Origin: Desulfobacterales bacterium
Lineage (GTDB): Bacteria > Desulfobacterota > Desulfobacteria > Desulfobacterales > JAFDDL01
DNA length: 64,000 nucleotides
Reading direction: 5' to 3'
Assembly (NCBI GenBank): GCA_034003325.1
Contig: JAVEYW010000011.1
Span: forward strand, 124,001 to 188,000
Position numbers and translations under genes: made by a program. Shown here one piece after another: positions 47,248 to 57,520 of this stretch (its first letter is position 1; the number at the start of each line of letters is the position of its first letter). The notes beneath the pieces were generated by a model. The model saw only the letters and a list, made by a program, of their open reading frames with translations, was not told the origin of the DNA and searched no databases.

Positions 47248-47997
47248 TTATAGTTGATTAATGGCCGAAGCCATGTAGCCCGCACCGAAGCCGTTGTCGA
47301 TATTGACGACCGCGACATTGGAACTGCAACTATTGAGCATGGCGAAAAGTGCGGTAAGGCCGCCGAAGCTGACGCCGTATCCGATGCTGGTCGGAACGGC
47401 AATGACCGGCGCCCGCACCATACCGGCGACCACACTGGGCAGTGCGCCCTCCATGCCGGCCACCACGATAATCACCGAAGCCTTTTCGATATTTTCTTTA
47501 TAGCGAAACAACCGGTGAATACCAGCGACGCCGACGTCAAAAACGGCCTCCACCCGGTTGCCCATGGCTTCTGCGGTGAGAAGGGCTTCTTTTCCCACGG
47601 GGATGTCCGACGTGCCGGCGGAAATGACCATAATCGTGCCTTTTCCTCGAATCGGAATCTCGTCATTTTTAAAAACAATCATTCTGGCGTCTGCATGATA
47701 CGCCGCCTTTTCAAATCGTTTCAGAATCTGCTCCGCTTTATCCGAATCCACCCGAGTGACCAGAATGATTTTTTCCTGAATACTCATTTTTTCCAGAATG
47801 CCGATAATCTGCTCTGCTGACTTGCCCTCGCCGTAAATGACTTCAGGAAAGCCCTTGCGCAACGAGCGATGATGGTCTATATGAGCATATTCAATGTCTT
47901 CCACGGCCAAATGGTGCAAGGCACGGGCCGCGTCGGTTACCTCTGTTTTCCCTGATGCGACCGCCCGTAACAGTTCATGTAATGTCGTGTGATCCAT
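47248..47997 (-). CDS. larB: Nickel-pincer cofactor biosynthesis protein LarB
   Basis: LarB carboxylates and hydrolyses nicotinic acid adenine dinucleotide to start synthesis of the nickel-pincer nucleotide of lactate racemase-type enzymes. The C-terminal PurE-like domain (ISAGTSDIPVGKEA, VVAGMEGALPSVVAG, PTSIGYGVSFGGL) is diagnostic. No larC, larE or larA is in the window. Length 249. GGAAAG precedes the ATG. Confidence 0.93.
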   Translation of the reverse strand: MDHTTLHELLRAVASGKTEVTDAARALHHLAVEDIEYAHIDHHRSLRKGFPEVIYGEGKSAEQIIGILEKMSIQEKIILVTRVDSDKAEQILKRFEKAAYHADARMIVFKNDEIPIRGKGTIMVISAGTSDIPVGKEALLTAEAMGNRVEAVFDVGVAGIHRLFRYKENIEKASVIIVVAGMEGALPSVVAGMVRAPVIAVPTSIGYGVSFGGLTALFAMLNSCSSNVAVVNIDNGFGAGYMASAINQL

Positions 47998-48017
47998 AAT
48001 TTACTTTCCGAATAGGC

Positions 48018-48062
48018 TAAACCCAACAAACCCAATGATCCCAATGAACCCAATGACCCCCA
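48018..48062. repeat. Nonamer tandem repeat across the kdsB start
   Basis: About five 9-bp units (AAACCCAAC, AAACCCAAT, GATCCCAAT, GAACCCAAT, GACCCCCAA) run from the gap into the coding sequence. Each of the last three creates an in-frame ATG (48035, 48044, 48053). A related ACCCAACAAACCCAAT stretch precedes efp at 52347. Confidence 0.8.
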
Positions 48063-48802
48063 ACAAAATTGTCGTTATCATACCATCTCGATACGGTTCG
48101 TCAAGATTTGAAGGCAAACCCCTGGCGCTTATCGCCGGGCGTCCTATGATTCAGTGGGTGTATGAAAGAGCCGGGCGAGCGCGAAACATCACCGATATTG
48201 TGGTGGCGACGGACGATCAGCGAATTTATGATGCCGTCACCGGCTTTGGCGGCAGGGCCGTCATGACTTCCCCAATCAACCGGAGCGGCACGGACCGGGT
48301 TGCGGAAGCTGCCGGCATTCTGGGGCTGGCGCCGGAGGATTTGGTAATAAACATTCAGGGGGATCAACCGCTCATCGATCCCGAATGCCTGGATGATCTG
48401 GTGATGCCCTTTATCTCCGATGCGCCTGTCGATATGAGCACCCTGGCCTATAAGATTATCAATAAAAGGGAAATCACCGACCCCAAGGATGTCAAGGTGA
48501 CTTTCAACGTCAAAGGGGACGCCCTTTATTTTTCAAGATCTCCCATTCCATTTGCAAGGGATGCGGGCACCCGGTTTGATACCTATAAACATCTTGGTGT
48601 TTATGCCTATACGCGGCGCTTTCTGGAGATATTTAGAAATCTTCCGGAAGGCACGCTGGAGCGCATCGAAAAATTGGAACAACTGCGTGCCCTGGAGCAT
48701 GGATACTCTATTCGCGTCGTGGTGACCCCTTATGATTCCCCGGAAGTGGATTTGCCGGAGGATATTCAGCGGATTGAGGCGGGGCTGAGGGCAATGGGGT
48801 AG
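48035..48802 (+). CDS. kdsB: 3-deoxy-manno-octulosonate cytidylyltransferase
   Basis: The enzyme activates KDO as CMP-KDO for lipid A core, implying a Gram-negative envelope. IPSRYGSSRFEGKPLA, NIQGDQPLI and FSRSPIPF are family motifs. The N-terminus is a run of repeat-encoded residues (MIPMNPMTPN) before KIVVIIPSR; any of three ATGs may be used, and no Shine-Dalgarno is visible. No other KDO gene is in the window. Confidence 0.94.
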   Translation: MIPMNPMTPNKIVVIIPSRYGSSRFEGKPLALIAGRPMIQWVYERAGRARNITDIVVATDDQRIYDAVTGFGGRAVMTSPINRSGTDRVAEAAGILGLAPEDLVINIQGDQPLIDPECLDDLVMPFISDAPVDMSTLAYKIINKREITDPKDVKVTFNVKGDALYFSRSPIPFARDAGTRFDTYKHLGVYAYTRRFLEIFRNLPEGTLERIEKLEQLRALEHGYSIRVVVTPYDSPEVDLPEDIQRIEAGLRAMG

Positions 48803-48827
48803 TATTCTTACCGAAAGCGCCTCATTG

Positions 48828-49763
48828 TTAACGGATATCCAGTTCAATCACTTCCCCCGGCTTGGGCAGGGTCGGTTCCTTTGTCGGCAGTGGGGAGGCT
48901 GTCTGATCTTGGGGGCTTACCGATTTCGGCGTGGCGGGCACCCTGTTTGCGGCTTGTTTTTTCTGAAGTTGTTCTAGTGCCGAGAGCCTTTCCTTTAGGG
49001 CCTGAACCTGCATGGAGAGTTTTTCGACGGCGGCCTGGCTTACGGCCCCATCGGCGCGGTTCTCTTCTTGTTTGAGGCGTTTATCCAACAGTGTCAGTTG
49101 CCGCGCCAAAGCGGCGTTATCCTCTTTTAACGGATCAATCTCATTTGAAATTTCGGTTGTTTTTGCCTGAAGCGATGAGACGGCGGCCAGTGTTTTTTCA
49201 AGCTCTGCATTGATGGCCGCCTGTCTTTCTTTCAGGGCGCTCTCCAAGGGCTTGATGGCACTATTGATCGACGATAGCTCCGCAGATAACGCCGCGAGCT
49301 TTTTCTCACTGGTTTCCTTGTCCGTTTTAGCCTTATTCAACGCATTGCGGGTATGTTGAATATCCGTTTGAAGAGAGGCCACCGCTTTTTGCAAGGTGGT
49401 GGTTATTTTCGAGATATCGGAGGCTTTTTCCGTAAATGCCGTGTTCAGGCGCGTGAGCTTATCTTCCAATTCCGAAAATTTCAAGGACAGGGAAGAAAAT
49501 TTGGATTGAAGATCGAGCGAGAGGTTTTCCGCCTTTTGCGTGCCGGAGTTCTGAATGCTTAAAATACTTTCTCTGATATTCATATAGCCGACCGCCACGG
49601 CCAAAATAGCGACGACGAGCAAGGTCACGACCAAAAACGGAAATACTCGACCCGACCTGTCCGTTTTCGGTCTCGGCGGCCTGGCCGGTTTTTTTGTAAA
49701 AATGCTCTCCGGCTGCTCATCATCCAAGGACATATGATAGTCGGGGGGGGTGCGTTCAGTCAT
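48828..49763 (-). CDS. Membrane-anchored coiled-coil protein, unknown function
   Basis: This 311-residue protein has a basic cytoplasmic tail of ~40 residues (KKPARPPRPKTDRSG), one membrane segment (about residues 41-60), a long heptad-rich region (about 65-265) with many Ala, Leu, Glu and Lys, then a Pro/Ser-rich tail (PLPTKEPTLPKPG). No known domain is recognised. The coiled coil would lie in the periplasm. It follows guaA by 6 nt on the same strand. Confidence 0.75.
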   Translation of the reverse strand: MTERTPPDYHMSLDDEQPESIFTKKPARPPRPKTDRSGRVFPFLVVTLLVVAILAVAVGYMNIRESILSIQNSGTQKAENLSLDLQSKFSSLSLKFSELEDKLTRLNTAFTEKASDISKITTTLQKAVASLQTDIQHTRNALNKAKTDKETSEKKLAALSAELSSINSAIKPLESALKERQAAINAELEKTLAAVSSLQAKTTEISNEIDPLKEDNAALARQLTLLDKRLKQEENRADGAVSQAAVEKLSMQVQALKERLSALEQLQKKQAANRVPATPKSVSPQDQTASPLPTKEPTLPKPGEVIELDIR

Positions 49764-49769
49764 GGCTGT

Positions 49770-51299
<1,530 letters not shown>

Positions 51300-51474
51300 A
51301 ATTATTCCTTTGCCTTTTGTGGGATGGGTTTTATATGAAAGAGGGTTTTATTTCAAGATGATAATGTGCAAAAAGAAGGCACAACGAATTCCGAGCAAAA
51401 CGGTTTGATTTGGTCATTCGGATGTGTTAAGCCATTCGCAAATTTTATGACGATGCCGTTGCATTTGAGTTTTT

Positions 51475-51494
51475 CGTGCACGTTCACGTGCACG
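51475..51494. repeat. GTGCAC alternating repeat, fourth locus
   Basis: CGTGCACGTTCACGTGCACG, in the divergent gap between guaA and the TrpF-like gene. Confidence 0.75.
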
Positions 51495-51539
51495 GAATCG
51501 GGAGTCGGTGGCCGGACTATTAATTTCGGTGGGACAACG

Positions 51540-52334
51540 ATGTTGTTGAAAAGATGTCTGGTTCAGATCTATGAAGTGCAGCGGCCCGAGGAGGCTGAAG
51601 CGCTTGTCGAAATCGGGGTGGATCATATCGGCAGCGTATTGCTTTCCGGTGAGAACTGGAAACAACCGTCGATAAAGGCCGTGGTTGAAACAACCAGAAA
51701 GGCCGGCCGAAAATCCAGTCTGATTCCGCTGTTCACCTCATCGGATCAAGTGGCCAGGGCGCTTGATTTTTATCAGCCGAACATGGTTCACTTTTGCGAG
51801 GCACTGGTCAGCTATCAAGGCCAAGAGGCGCAATGGGCGAAGGCATTTGACTTGCAGCGAGTCGTCAAGGAACGATTCCCGGAAATCAAAATGATGCGAT
51901 CCATTCCCATCGCACCGCCGGGATGCAACGGATCGATTCCCAGCCTGTCCCTGGCACGGCAATTTGAGGCGATCAGCGATTATTTCTTGACGGATACACT
52001 GCTCGTAAAGGAGGACAACAGCGCAGCGGGCATGCCGCAACCGGTCAGCGGATTTGTCGGCATCACCGGAAAGATATGTGATTGGGATGTGGCTGCACAT
52101 TTGGTGGCCCAAAGCAAAATTCCAGTTATCCTTGCCGGTGGAATATCTCCCGACAATGCCCTCGATGGCCTTCGCCGGGTCAATCCGGCCGGTGTTGACA
52201 GTTGCACCTGTACCAACGCAGTAAATGCCGAAGGGGAACCGATCCGTTTCCAAAAGAATTTGGATCAAGTCAGAAAATTGGTGGCCAATGTGCGCCGGCA
52301 TGAACGGACAAGAGACGCCACCCGTAACGATTAA
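51540..52334 (+). CDS. TrpF-like (phosphoribosylanthranilate isomerase fold) protein
   Basis: The 264-residue barrel resembles TrpF: RPEEAEALVEIGVDHIGSVL, FLTDTLLVK with the conserved Asp, PVILAGGISPDNA and NPAGVDSCTC for phosphate binding. The catalytic KICG Cys is replaced (VQIYEVQ), so isomerase activity is doubtful. ATG 51540 is chosen; a longer frame from 51366 reads through the GTGCAC repeat. No trp genes are nearby. Its stop lies 52 nt before efp. It may act on another phosphorylated substrate. Confidence 0.75.
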   Translation: MLLKRCLVQIYEVQRPEEAEALVEIGVDHIGSVLLSGENWKQPSIKAVVETTRKAGRKSSLIPLFTSSDQVARALDFYQPNMVHFCEALVSYQGQEAQWAKAFDLQRVVKERFPEIKMMRSIPIAPPGCNGSIPSLSLARQFEAISDYFLTDTLLVKEDNSAAGMPQPVSGFVGITGKICDWDVAAHLVAQSKIPVILAGGISPDNALDGLRRVNPAGVDSCTCTNAVNAEGEPIRFQKNLDQVRKLVANVRRHERTRDATRND

Positions 52335-52386
52335 ATTCGATAGCACCCAACAAACCCAATATATCCATACCGGAGGAAGTAACAAT

Positions 52387-52950
52387 ATGTATGAAAGCGG
52401 CGATTTAAAGAAGGGGTTGAAAATTGAGATCGACGGTCAGCCCCATGTCATTGTGCAATTTGAATTTACAAAGCCGGGCAAGGGGCAAGCACTGTATAAG
52501 TGTAAGCTCAAAAATATGATTACCGGCTCCCAGTTCGAGCGGACTTACCGCTCGGATGAAAAGTTCAAGGAAGCCAACCTGGAAGAGCATGACATGGAAT
52601 ATTTATACTTTGACGGCGAAAATTACTGTTTTATGAATTCCTCGACGTATGAGCAGGAGTTCATGAAGGCAGACCAGGTGGGAGACGCCAAGTACTTTCT
52701 GAAGGACAACACGGCCTGCAAGGCCCTGTTTTTTGACCGGCGCCCGATTGGGTTGACGCTTCCGAATTTCGTGGAATTAACCATTGTGCAATCCGACCCC
52801 TGGGCCAAAGGCGACACCGCCGCAGGCAGCACCAAACCGGCGACACTGGAGACGGGGTACGTTATCCAGGTGCCGCCGTTCGTCGAGCAAGGGGAAATGA
52901 TTCGAATCGACACCCGCACCGGCGAATATGTGGAGCGGGTGAAAAAATAA
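52387..52950 (+). CDS. efp: Elongation factor P
   Basis: EF-P rescues ribosomes stalled at polyproline. KPGKGQALYKCKLKN contains the tip lysine (Lys32), aligned with the residue modified by EpmA in E. coli. Three beta-barrel domains fit the 187 residues. GGAGG precedes ATG 52387; a longer frame from 52225 overlaps the TrpF-like gene. No epmA or epmB is in the window. Confidence 0.96.
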   Translation: MYESGDLKKGLKIEIDGQPHVIVQFEFTKPGKGQALYKCKLKNMITGSQFERTYRSDEKFKEANLEEHDMEYLYFDGENYCFMNSSTYEQEFMKADQVGDAKYFLKDNTACKALFFDRRPIGLTLPNFVELTIVQSDPWAKGDTAAGSTKPATLETGYVIQVPPFVEQGEMIRIDTRTGEYVERVKK

Positions 52951-52973
52951 GCGCGCGAGACGGACAGCGACGG

Positions 52974-54650
52974 TTACCTGCTCCGTCTCACCCTTTCCTT
53001 TATTCGCTGAATATGCCCGCGGCCAAGGCCCTTGACTTCGCAACCCAGCTTAAAATAACGCTCTATTTTGGTGTCATCTAAAATACCGAAACAATCGATA
53101 ACGGCGGCCGGGCCGCCGATCATGCCAACGACCGCCTCGGGTGTCAAATTCAGGTACTCCTTGTGGCGGACGGCAAGCAGGACGGCATCCACGTCTCGAA
53201 TGACTGCGGCAAGATCGGATTGAACGCGAAGATCCTTTAGAATTTCCTGATTTCTGAAAAACCGTTTCCATGATTTGCCCGGCGCCGGGTAGGTATCTTG
53301 TTTTTCGATTTCCCACCAGTGTTTGACATAGGGATCATGCGCGACCACTTCGCCACCCATTTCGGTCAATTTTCTGACAATGATTTCAGAGCCGCTGTAA
53401 CGGGTATCTCCCACGTCTTCCCGGTAGGAAGCGCCCAGCACGGCAATTTTGGATGTGGCGACTATTTTCCCCATGTTACGCAGGGCATCCCGGGTGATTT
53501 GTGCCGCTCTCAGCGACCGGGTGTCGTTGATGTTGATGGCGGAAGGCGTGATTTTAAACAGGTCGTCTTCAAATCCCATCAGGGTGTGATACGCCCATAC
53601 TCCCAGCCCCCCGTCCTTGGGCAAACAATACCCGCCGATGCCCGGGCCCGGAAAGATCATGTTGGAATGCGTGGGCCGCACCTTGATGGCGTTGACGACC
53701 TTGATCATATCCACCCCGTTTTTCTCGGCAAACACGCTCCATTCATCCAGAAATGCCAGAAGGGTGGCACGGTATGAATTTTCTACGATTTTACAGGTTT
53801 CGCTTTCCATCGGCCGATCGAGCACGGTGAGGGGAAACTGGTCGGTGTTTAATACATTGGATAAAAATGCGACCACCTTGTCCCGGGCCATGTCATTGAT
53901 GCCGCTGCACACCCGCCAAAAATCCCGAATGGATGCCACATAGTTGCGGCCCGGCATCACGCGTTCAAAGGAGTGAGCCAGAAGCGGTGCGGCATCTTTA
54001 AGCCCTCTGGCTTCAAAGGCCTTTTTCATGATGGGTTGTGCGATGTATTCCGTGGTGCCCGGCGGCACCGTGGTTTCAATCAATACGAGACAGGCCGGAT
54101 CGATTTTCTCGCCGATCACCTTGAGGCTGCTTTCCAGCGCCGCGATATCCGCGCTTCCGGTTTTAACATCCCCCAGATCTTTTTTTTCGTAATCACACTG
54201 GACATCCACGACCACCACATCCGCGAGACTGAGCGCATCGTAGGTAAAGGTAGCGGTCAGTGTTCTTTTGTCCTGAACGCATCGTTTTATCAGGGGCGCC
54301 ACCTCGGGATCTTCCGCTTCAACGGGGCTAAGCCCTCGGTTCAGATAAGGGATTTTCCAATAGGAGCGGGGAGAGGGCCGTTGCATGCCGATAACGAAAT
54401 ATCGTGGCGAGCCCGATTGTTTATCGGTGGCGTCCGCCACGACGCCGGCCATGACGGCGCCCACAAATCCGACCCCCATCACGACCACGATTTCTCGGCC
54501 CAGATCGCGCTGGGTTTTAACGAGGGTCTTTAAGCGCGTCAGCTCCTTCTCGTATTCTTGCGGGGCGGGAAGCGGGAAGGCTTCTCCAGCAGGACATACC
54601 GATGCCTCAGATTCAATTACGCCTGTGATTTGATTTTCAAATTGTTTCAT
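52974..54650 (-). CDS. UDP-glucose/GDP-mannose dehydrogenase family protein
   Basis: This NAD-dependent enzyme oxidises a nucleotide sugar to a uronate. VVVMGVGFVGAVMAG is the Rossmann motif; ETTVPPGTTE and the catalytic Cys in GPGIGGYCLPKDG match the family; the C-terminal domain has AVLGASYREDVGDTRYS. About 55 residues precede the Rossmann motif and there are internal insertions, so at 558 residues it is longer than usual (~430). GGGGAG sits 7 nt before ATG 54650. The substrate is not evident. It may serve the same glycan pathway as the manC-type gene. Confidence 0.88.
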   Translation of the reverse strand: MKQFENQITGVIESEASVCPAGEAFPLPAPQEYEKELTRLKTLVKTQRDLGREIVVVMGVGFVGAVMAGVVADATDKQSGSPRYFVIGMQRPSPRSYWKIPYLNRGLSPVEAEDPEVAPLIKRCVQDKRTLTATFTYDALSLADVVVVDVQCDYEKKDLGDVKTGSADIAALESSLKVIGEKIDPACLVLIETTVPPGTTEYIAQPIMKKAFEARGLKDAAPLLAHSFERVMPGRNYVASIRDFWRVCSGINDMARDKVVAFLSNVLNTDQFPLTVLDRPMESETCKIVENSYRATLLAFLDEWSVFAEKNGVDMIKVVNAIKVRPTHSNMIFPGPGIGGYCLPKDGGLGVWAYHTLMGFEDDLFKITPSAININDTRSLRAAQITRDALRNMGKIVATSKIAVLGASYREDVGDTRYSGSEIIVRKLTEMGGEVVAHDPYVKHWWEIEKQDTYPAPGKSWKRFFRNQEILKDLRVQSDLAAVIRDVDAVLLAVRHKEYLNLTPEAVVGMIGGPAAVIDCFGILDDTKIERYFKLGCEVKGLGRGHIQRIKERVRRSR

Positions 54651-54786
54651 TACATGCTCCCCGATGCTTGTCATGATGAATGCCGTTTAAGAGAGAACGG
54701 ATGGTAAAAAGTGTCATATTAAAAGATGTCATTTTTTCAGGCGCCACCGGTAACTGGATGGGGGTATTTGGGTTTTTTGCACCGTC

Positions 54787-56388
54787 CTATAAACTCGATT
54801 CTTTTTTATCCGGCCGTTTTTCGCTCGGCGGTTTGTTTCGGTGCTGGGGAGGGCGTCGGCGCCGGGGTTTTGGGGGCTGTTTTTTTGTTTTTTTGAGCGG
54901 GGCGATAGATAACGTCAACCACGCCTCGTCCGGATGAATGCAAGGTAGCTTGTAGCCGAGCAAGGTTTCAATGTCCGGAAGATAAAAGGAATCTTCCTCG
55001 CAGGCGAAGCTGATGGAGGTGCCCAGAGCCCCGGCCCGTCCGGTCCGCCCGATTCGGTGAACGTAATCCTCGGGATCATTCGGCAGGGTGTAATTAATTA
55101 CATGACTGACCCCTTCGATATGAAGGCCGCGGCCGGCAACATCCGTCGCCACCAGCACCCGGATGCGGCCGGCGCGAATGTCCTCAAGGGCATGAATTCG
55201 TTTTTGTTGCGTAATTTCACCTGAAATCATGGCGCAATTCACCCCATAATCCCGCAGGAACTCCGTCAGGCGGCGGGTCTCGTCCCGGCGGTTGCAAAAA
55301 ACGATGACCCGTTCGAGATTCTGTCGCGCGATAATATTATAGAGCAGCGCTTTTTTTTCGTCGGTGGTGACGAGGTAAACGATCTGGTTGATGGTCTCCA
55401 CCGCGACTTTTTCCGGATCTATTTCCACTTTCACCGGGTCTTTTGTCCACTGCATTGTCAGGCGGCTGACTTCGTCCGTCAAGGTGGCGCTAAACAGAAG
55501 GGTTTGGCGGCTGCTCTTGGGCGGGGTCATGTGGACGATTTTTCGTACATCCGGAATAAACCCCATATCCAGCATTCGATCCGCCTCATCAATCACCATG
55601 ATTTCGACATGGCTTAAATCAACTGCTTTTCGGTGCTGAAAATCGAGTAAGCGACCCGGAGTGGCTACCATGACATCCAGCTTTTCCCCCTTTAGGTCAC
55701 GGTGCTGCTTTTCGTAATCGATTCCCCCAAACACCCCGAGCGTGTGAAAATCGCAATATTTTGATAGGGTTTGCGCTTCTTTGACAATTTGCATCACCAA
55801 CTCCCGAGTCGGGGCGAGAATGAGCGCTCTTGGGGTGCCCGGCCTTCTTTTCTCTTTATCGGGCAAGGGAGTTCGCAGAAAGGTTGTAAAAATTGAAATG
55901 AGAAAGGCCGCGGTTTTGCCGGTACCGGTCTGAGCGCGGCCTGAAGCATCCTTGCCGGACAACGTACTGGGCAGAATCTCGGCCTGAATCGGTGTGCAAT
56001 ATTTAAATCCCAAATCATACACCGCTTGCAAGATTTCCGGGGGCAGATCAAGATCGTGAAATCGTAATTTTCCGTCGGCAAGGGGCACCTGAAAGTCATC
56101 GACAGACCAGGGAGCGGCATCGAGGACGCTTCCGGACTTAATGCTGTTTGGAGCGCCAGTATCTTTATTCTTTCGCCGGCGCCGTCTTCCGCTCCTTTTT
56201 CGGCTGGAAGTGGTTGCCACAGCGGGTTCGGAGGGGATGACGTCCAAGGGGCCGAGTTGCGCATGGCCGCCGGAGAGGTGAGGTGGCGGCGGGGGTGCAC
56301 CTCCTGTTTTAACTACATTTAACCGCCTTATCTTATTGTGGATACGTTTAATAAAATCGAATACCAATTTGCACCAACCGTTCAGCAA
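54787..56388 (-). CDS. DEAD-box RNA helicase (RhlB/RhlE-like)
   Basis: ATP-dependent RNA unwinding. Motif Q lies in [14 protein letters not shown], motif I is [12 protein letters not shown] is in [13 protein letters not shown], motif III is SAT, and motif VI is [11 protein letters not shown] ~90-residue N-terminal region is Pro-rich, then very basic ([12 protein letters not shown]). The C-terminal tail is Lys/Arg/Pro-rich, probably RNA-binding. The start is TTG 56388, with no good Shine-Dalgarno, and is uncertain. Confidence 0.9.
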   Translation of the reverse strand: MLNGWCKLVFDFIKRIHNKIRRLNVVKTGGAPPPPPHLSGGHAQLGPLDVIPSEPAVATTSSRKRSGRRRRRKNKDTGAPNSIKSGSVLDAAPWSVDDFQVPLADGKLRFHDLDLPPEILQAVYDLGFKYCTPIQAEILPSTLSGKDASGRAQTGTGKTAAFLISIFTTFLRTPLPDKEKRRPGTPRALILAPTRELVMQIVKEAQTLSKYCDFHTLGVFGGIDYEKQHRDLKGEKLDVMVATPGRLLDFQHRKAVDLSHVEIMVIDEADRMLDMGFIPDVRKIVHMTPPKSSRQTLLFSATLTDEVSRLTMQWTKDPVKVEIDPEKVAVETINQIVYLVTTDEKKALLYNIIARQNLERVIVFCNRRDETRRLTEFLRDYGVNCAMISGEITQQKRIHALEDIRAGRIRVLVATDVAGRGLHIEGVSHVINYTLPNDPEDYVHRIGRTGRAGALGTSISFACEEDSFYLPDIETLLGYKLPCIHPDEAWLTLSIAPLKKTKKQPPKPRRRRPPQHRNKPPSEKRPDKKESSL

Positions 56389-56713
56389 ACAATTACTTAA
56401 ATTTTCGGGAATACCGATTCATGTCGAGACGATACGCGATCGCTTGTCAAACCCCAATGGTTGTTAGGCCGTTTGCCGGAAGCTTGCGCAAACCAAGGGG
56501 TGTCTTTCAGCGATGAATTTGCTAAAAACGATCATGTTTGAGCTGTGAACTACCGGCTTGCGGCAAACCCGGAATAGAACCTCTATCAGAAGCATACACG
56601 CAAAATAACCGTGCATGTGTGTATTTGAGTGATAATGGTTTTTATCCTTGAAGCCTTATAGCCTTCCAGCTTCAAGCTTTTAGCTTTCACCGGATTAGGC
56701 CTATACCTTTTTT
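56389..56713. other. Gap with a short shared motif; no gene seen
   Basis: CATACACGCAAAATAACCGTGCAT (56593-56616) recurs in shorter form at 58700-58720. The rest is AT-rich with no open frame, terminator or RNA that I can support. Confidence 0.5.
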
Positions 56714-57508
56714 TCAGCCTGATATCAAATATTCTTTGATCTGAGTAGCGGTATCTGGTGAGCACGCTAGAATCCCGCCGTCAATACTGTGCCCATCGAG
56801 ATAATCATTGAGAAAGAAGCCACTGCCGTCCAAATTAAAGATTTTTCCTCCTGCCGCTTCAAGGATGACGCGCAATCCGGCTAGGTCCCTGAAAGATTCG
56901 TTGGCGGCCACAACGGCCTCACCGCGGCCCATCGCGACATAGCAAAAATGGGCGCCGGTACACCCCAGGTCCCTGATTTTGCCTGGAAATGAACAGCGAA
57001 ATTGCTGATGAAATCGGGAAAAAACAAACAGCAGGCTTTCGTCGTTTAATGTGTCGTGACCCCTTACCTGAATAGGCCGGTTGCCGTGAAAGGCTTTCGC
57101 CCCCGCGCAGGCGTGGAACAAATCTCCTGTAACGGGCATGTAAAAGACGCCGAGAATCGGCCAGAAATTTTCCAAAAGAGCGACTGACACACCCCATATC
57201 GGAATACCGGATTGAAAATTGGCGCTGCCGTTGATGGGGTCAAAAATCCAGAGATAGCGTTTTTCCCCGTGTGTATAGCCGTGATCCGCATGCGTGCTCT
57301 GAAAGAGCTGATGTTCGGGGAAAGTGCTTTGAAGCTGGTTTTCGAAAAACCGGGTCAGTTGAATTTCCGCCTTTGTTAATAAGTCGGAGTCGAATTTTAG
57401 GGTCGGCGCCCCTTTTCCGTAGAATGACAGGGCCTGCTCACCGGCTTGCTGAACCACCGTTTTTGCAAAACGGATCAATTCGTCCACAGGAGAAATGACT
57501 TTGCTCAC
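56714..57508 (-). CDS. IMPase-superfamily protein with altered metal motif
   Basis: The fold is that of inositol monophosphatase / fructose-1,6-bisphosphatase: WIFDPINGSANF and FRDLAGLRVILEAAGGKIF. The canonical DP[IL]DGT reads DPINGS (Asn93 for Asp; 57230-57241) and the GEE/SEE glutamates are not obvious (HQLFQSTHADH), so phosphatase activity may be lost or changed. The start is GTG 57508 with AAGGAGG 7 nt upstream. Length 264. The DHH gene lies 12 nt upstream on the same strand, so they are probably co-transcribed. Confidence 0.8.
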   Translation of the reverse strand: MSKVISPVDELIRFAKTVVQQAGEQALSFYGKGAPTLKFDSDLLTKAEIQLTRFFENQLQSTFPEHQLFQSTHADHGYTHGEKRYLWIFDPINGSANFQSGIPIWGVSVALLENFWPILGVFYMPVTGDLFHACAGAKAFHGNRPIQVRGHDTLNDESLLFVFSRFHQQFRCSFPGKIRDLGCTGAHFCYVAMGRGEAVVAANESFRDLAGLRVILEAAGGKIFNLDGSGFFLNDYLDGHSIDGGILACSPDTATQIKEYLISG

Positions 57509-57520
57509 AATAGGGCCTCC

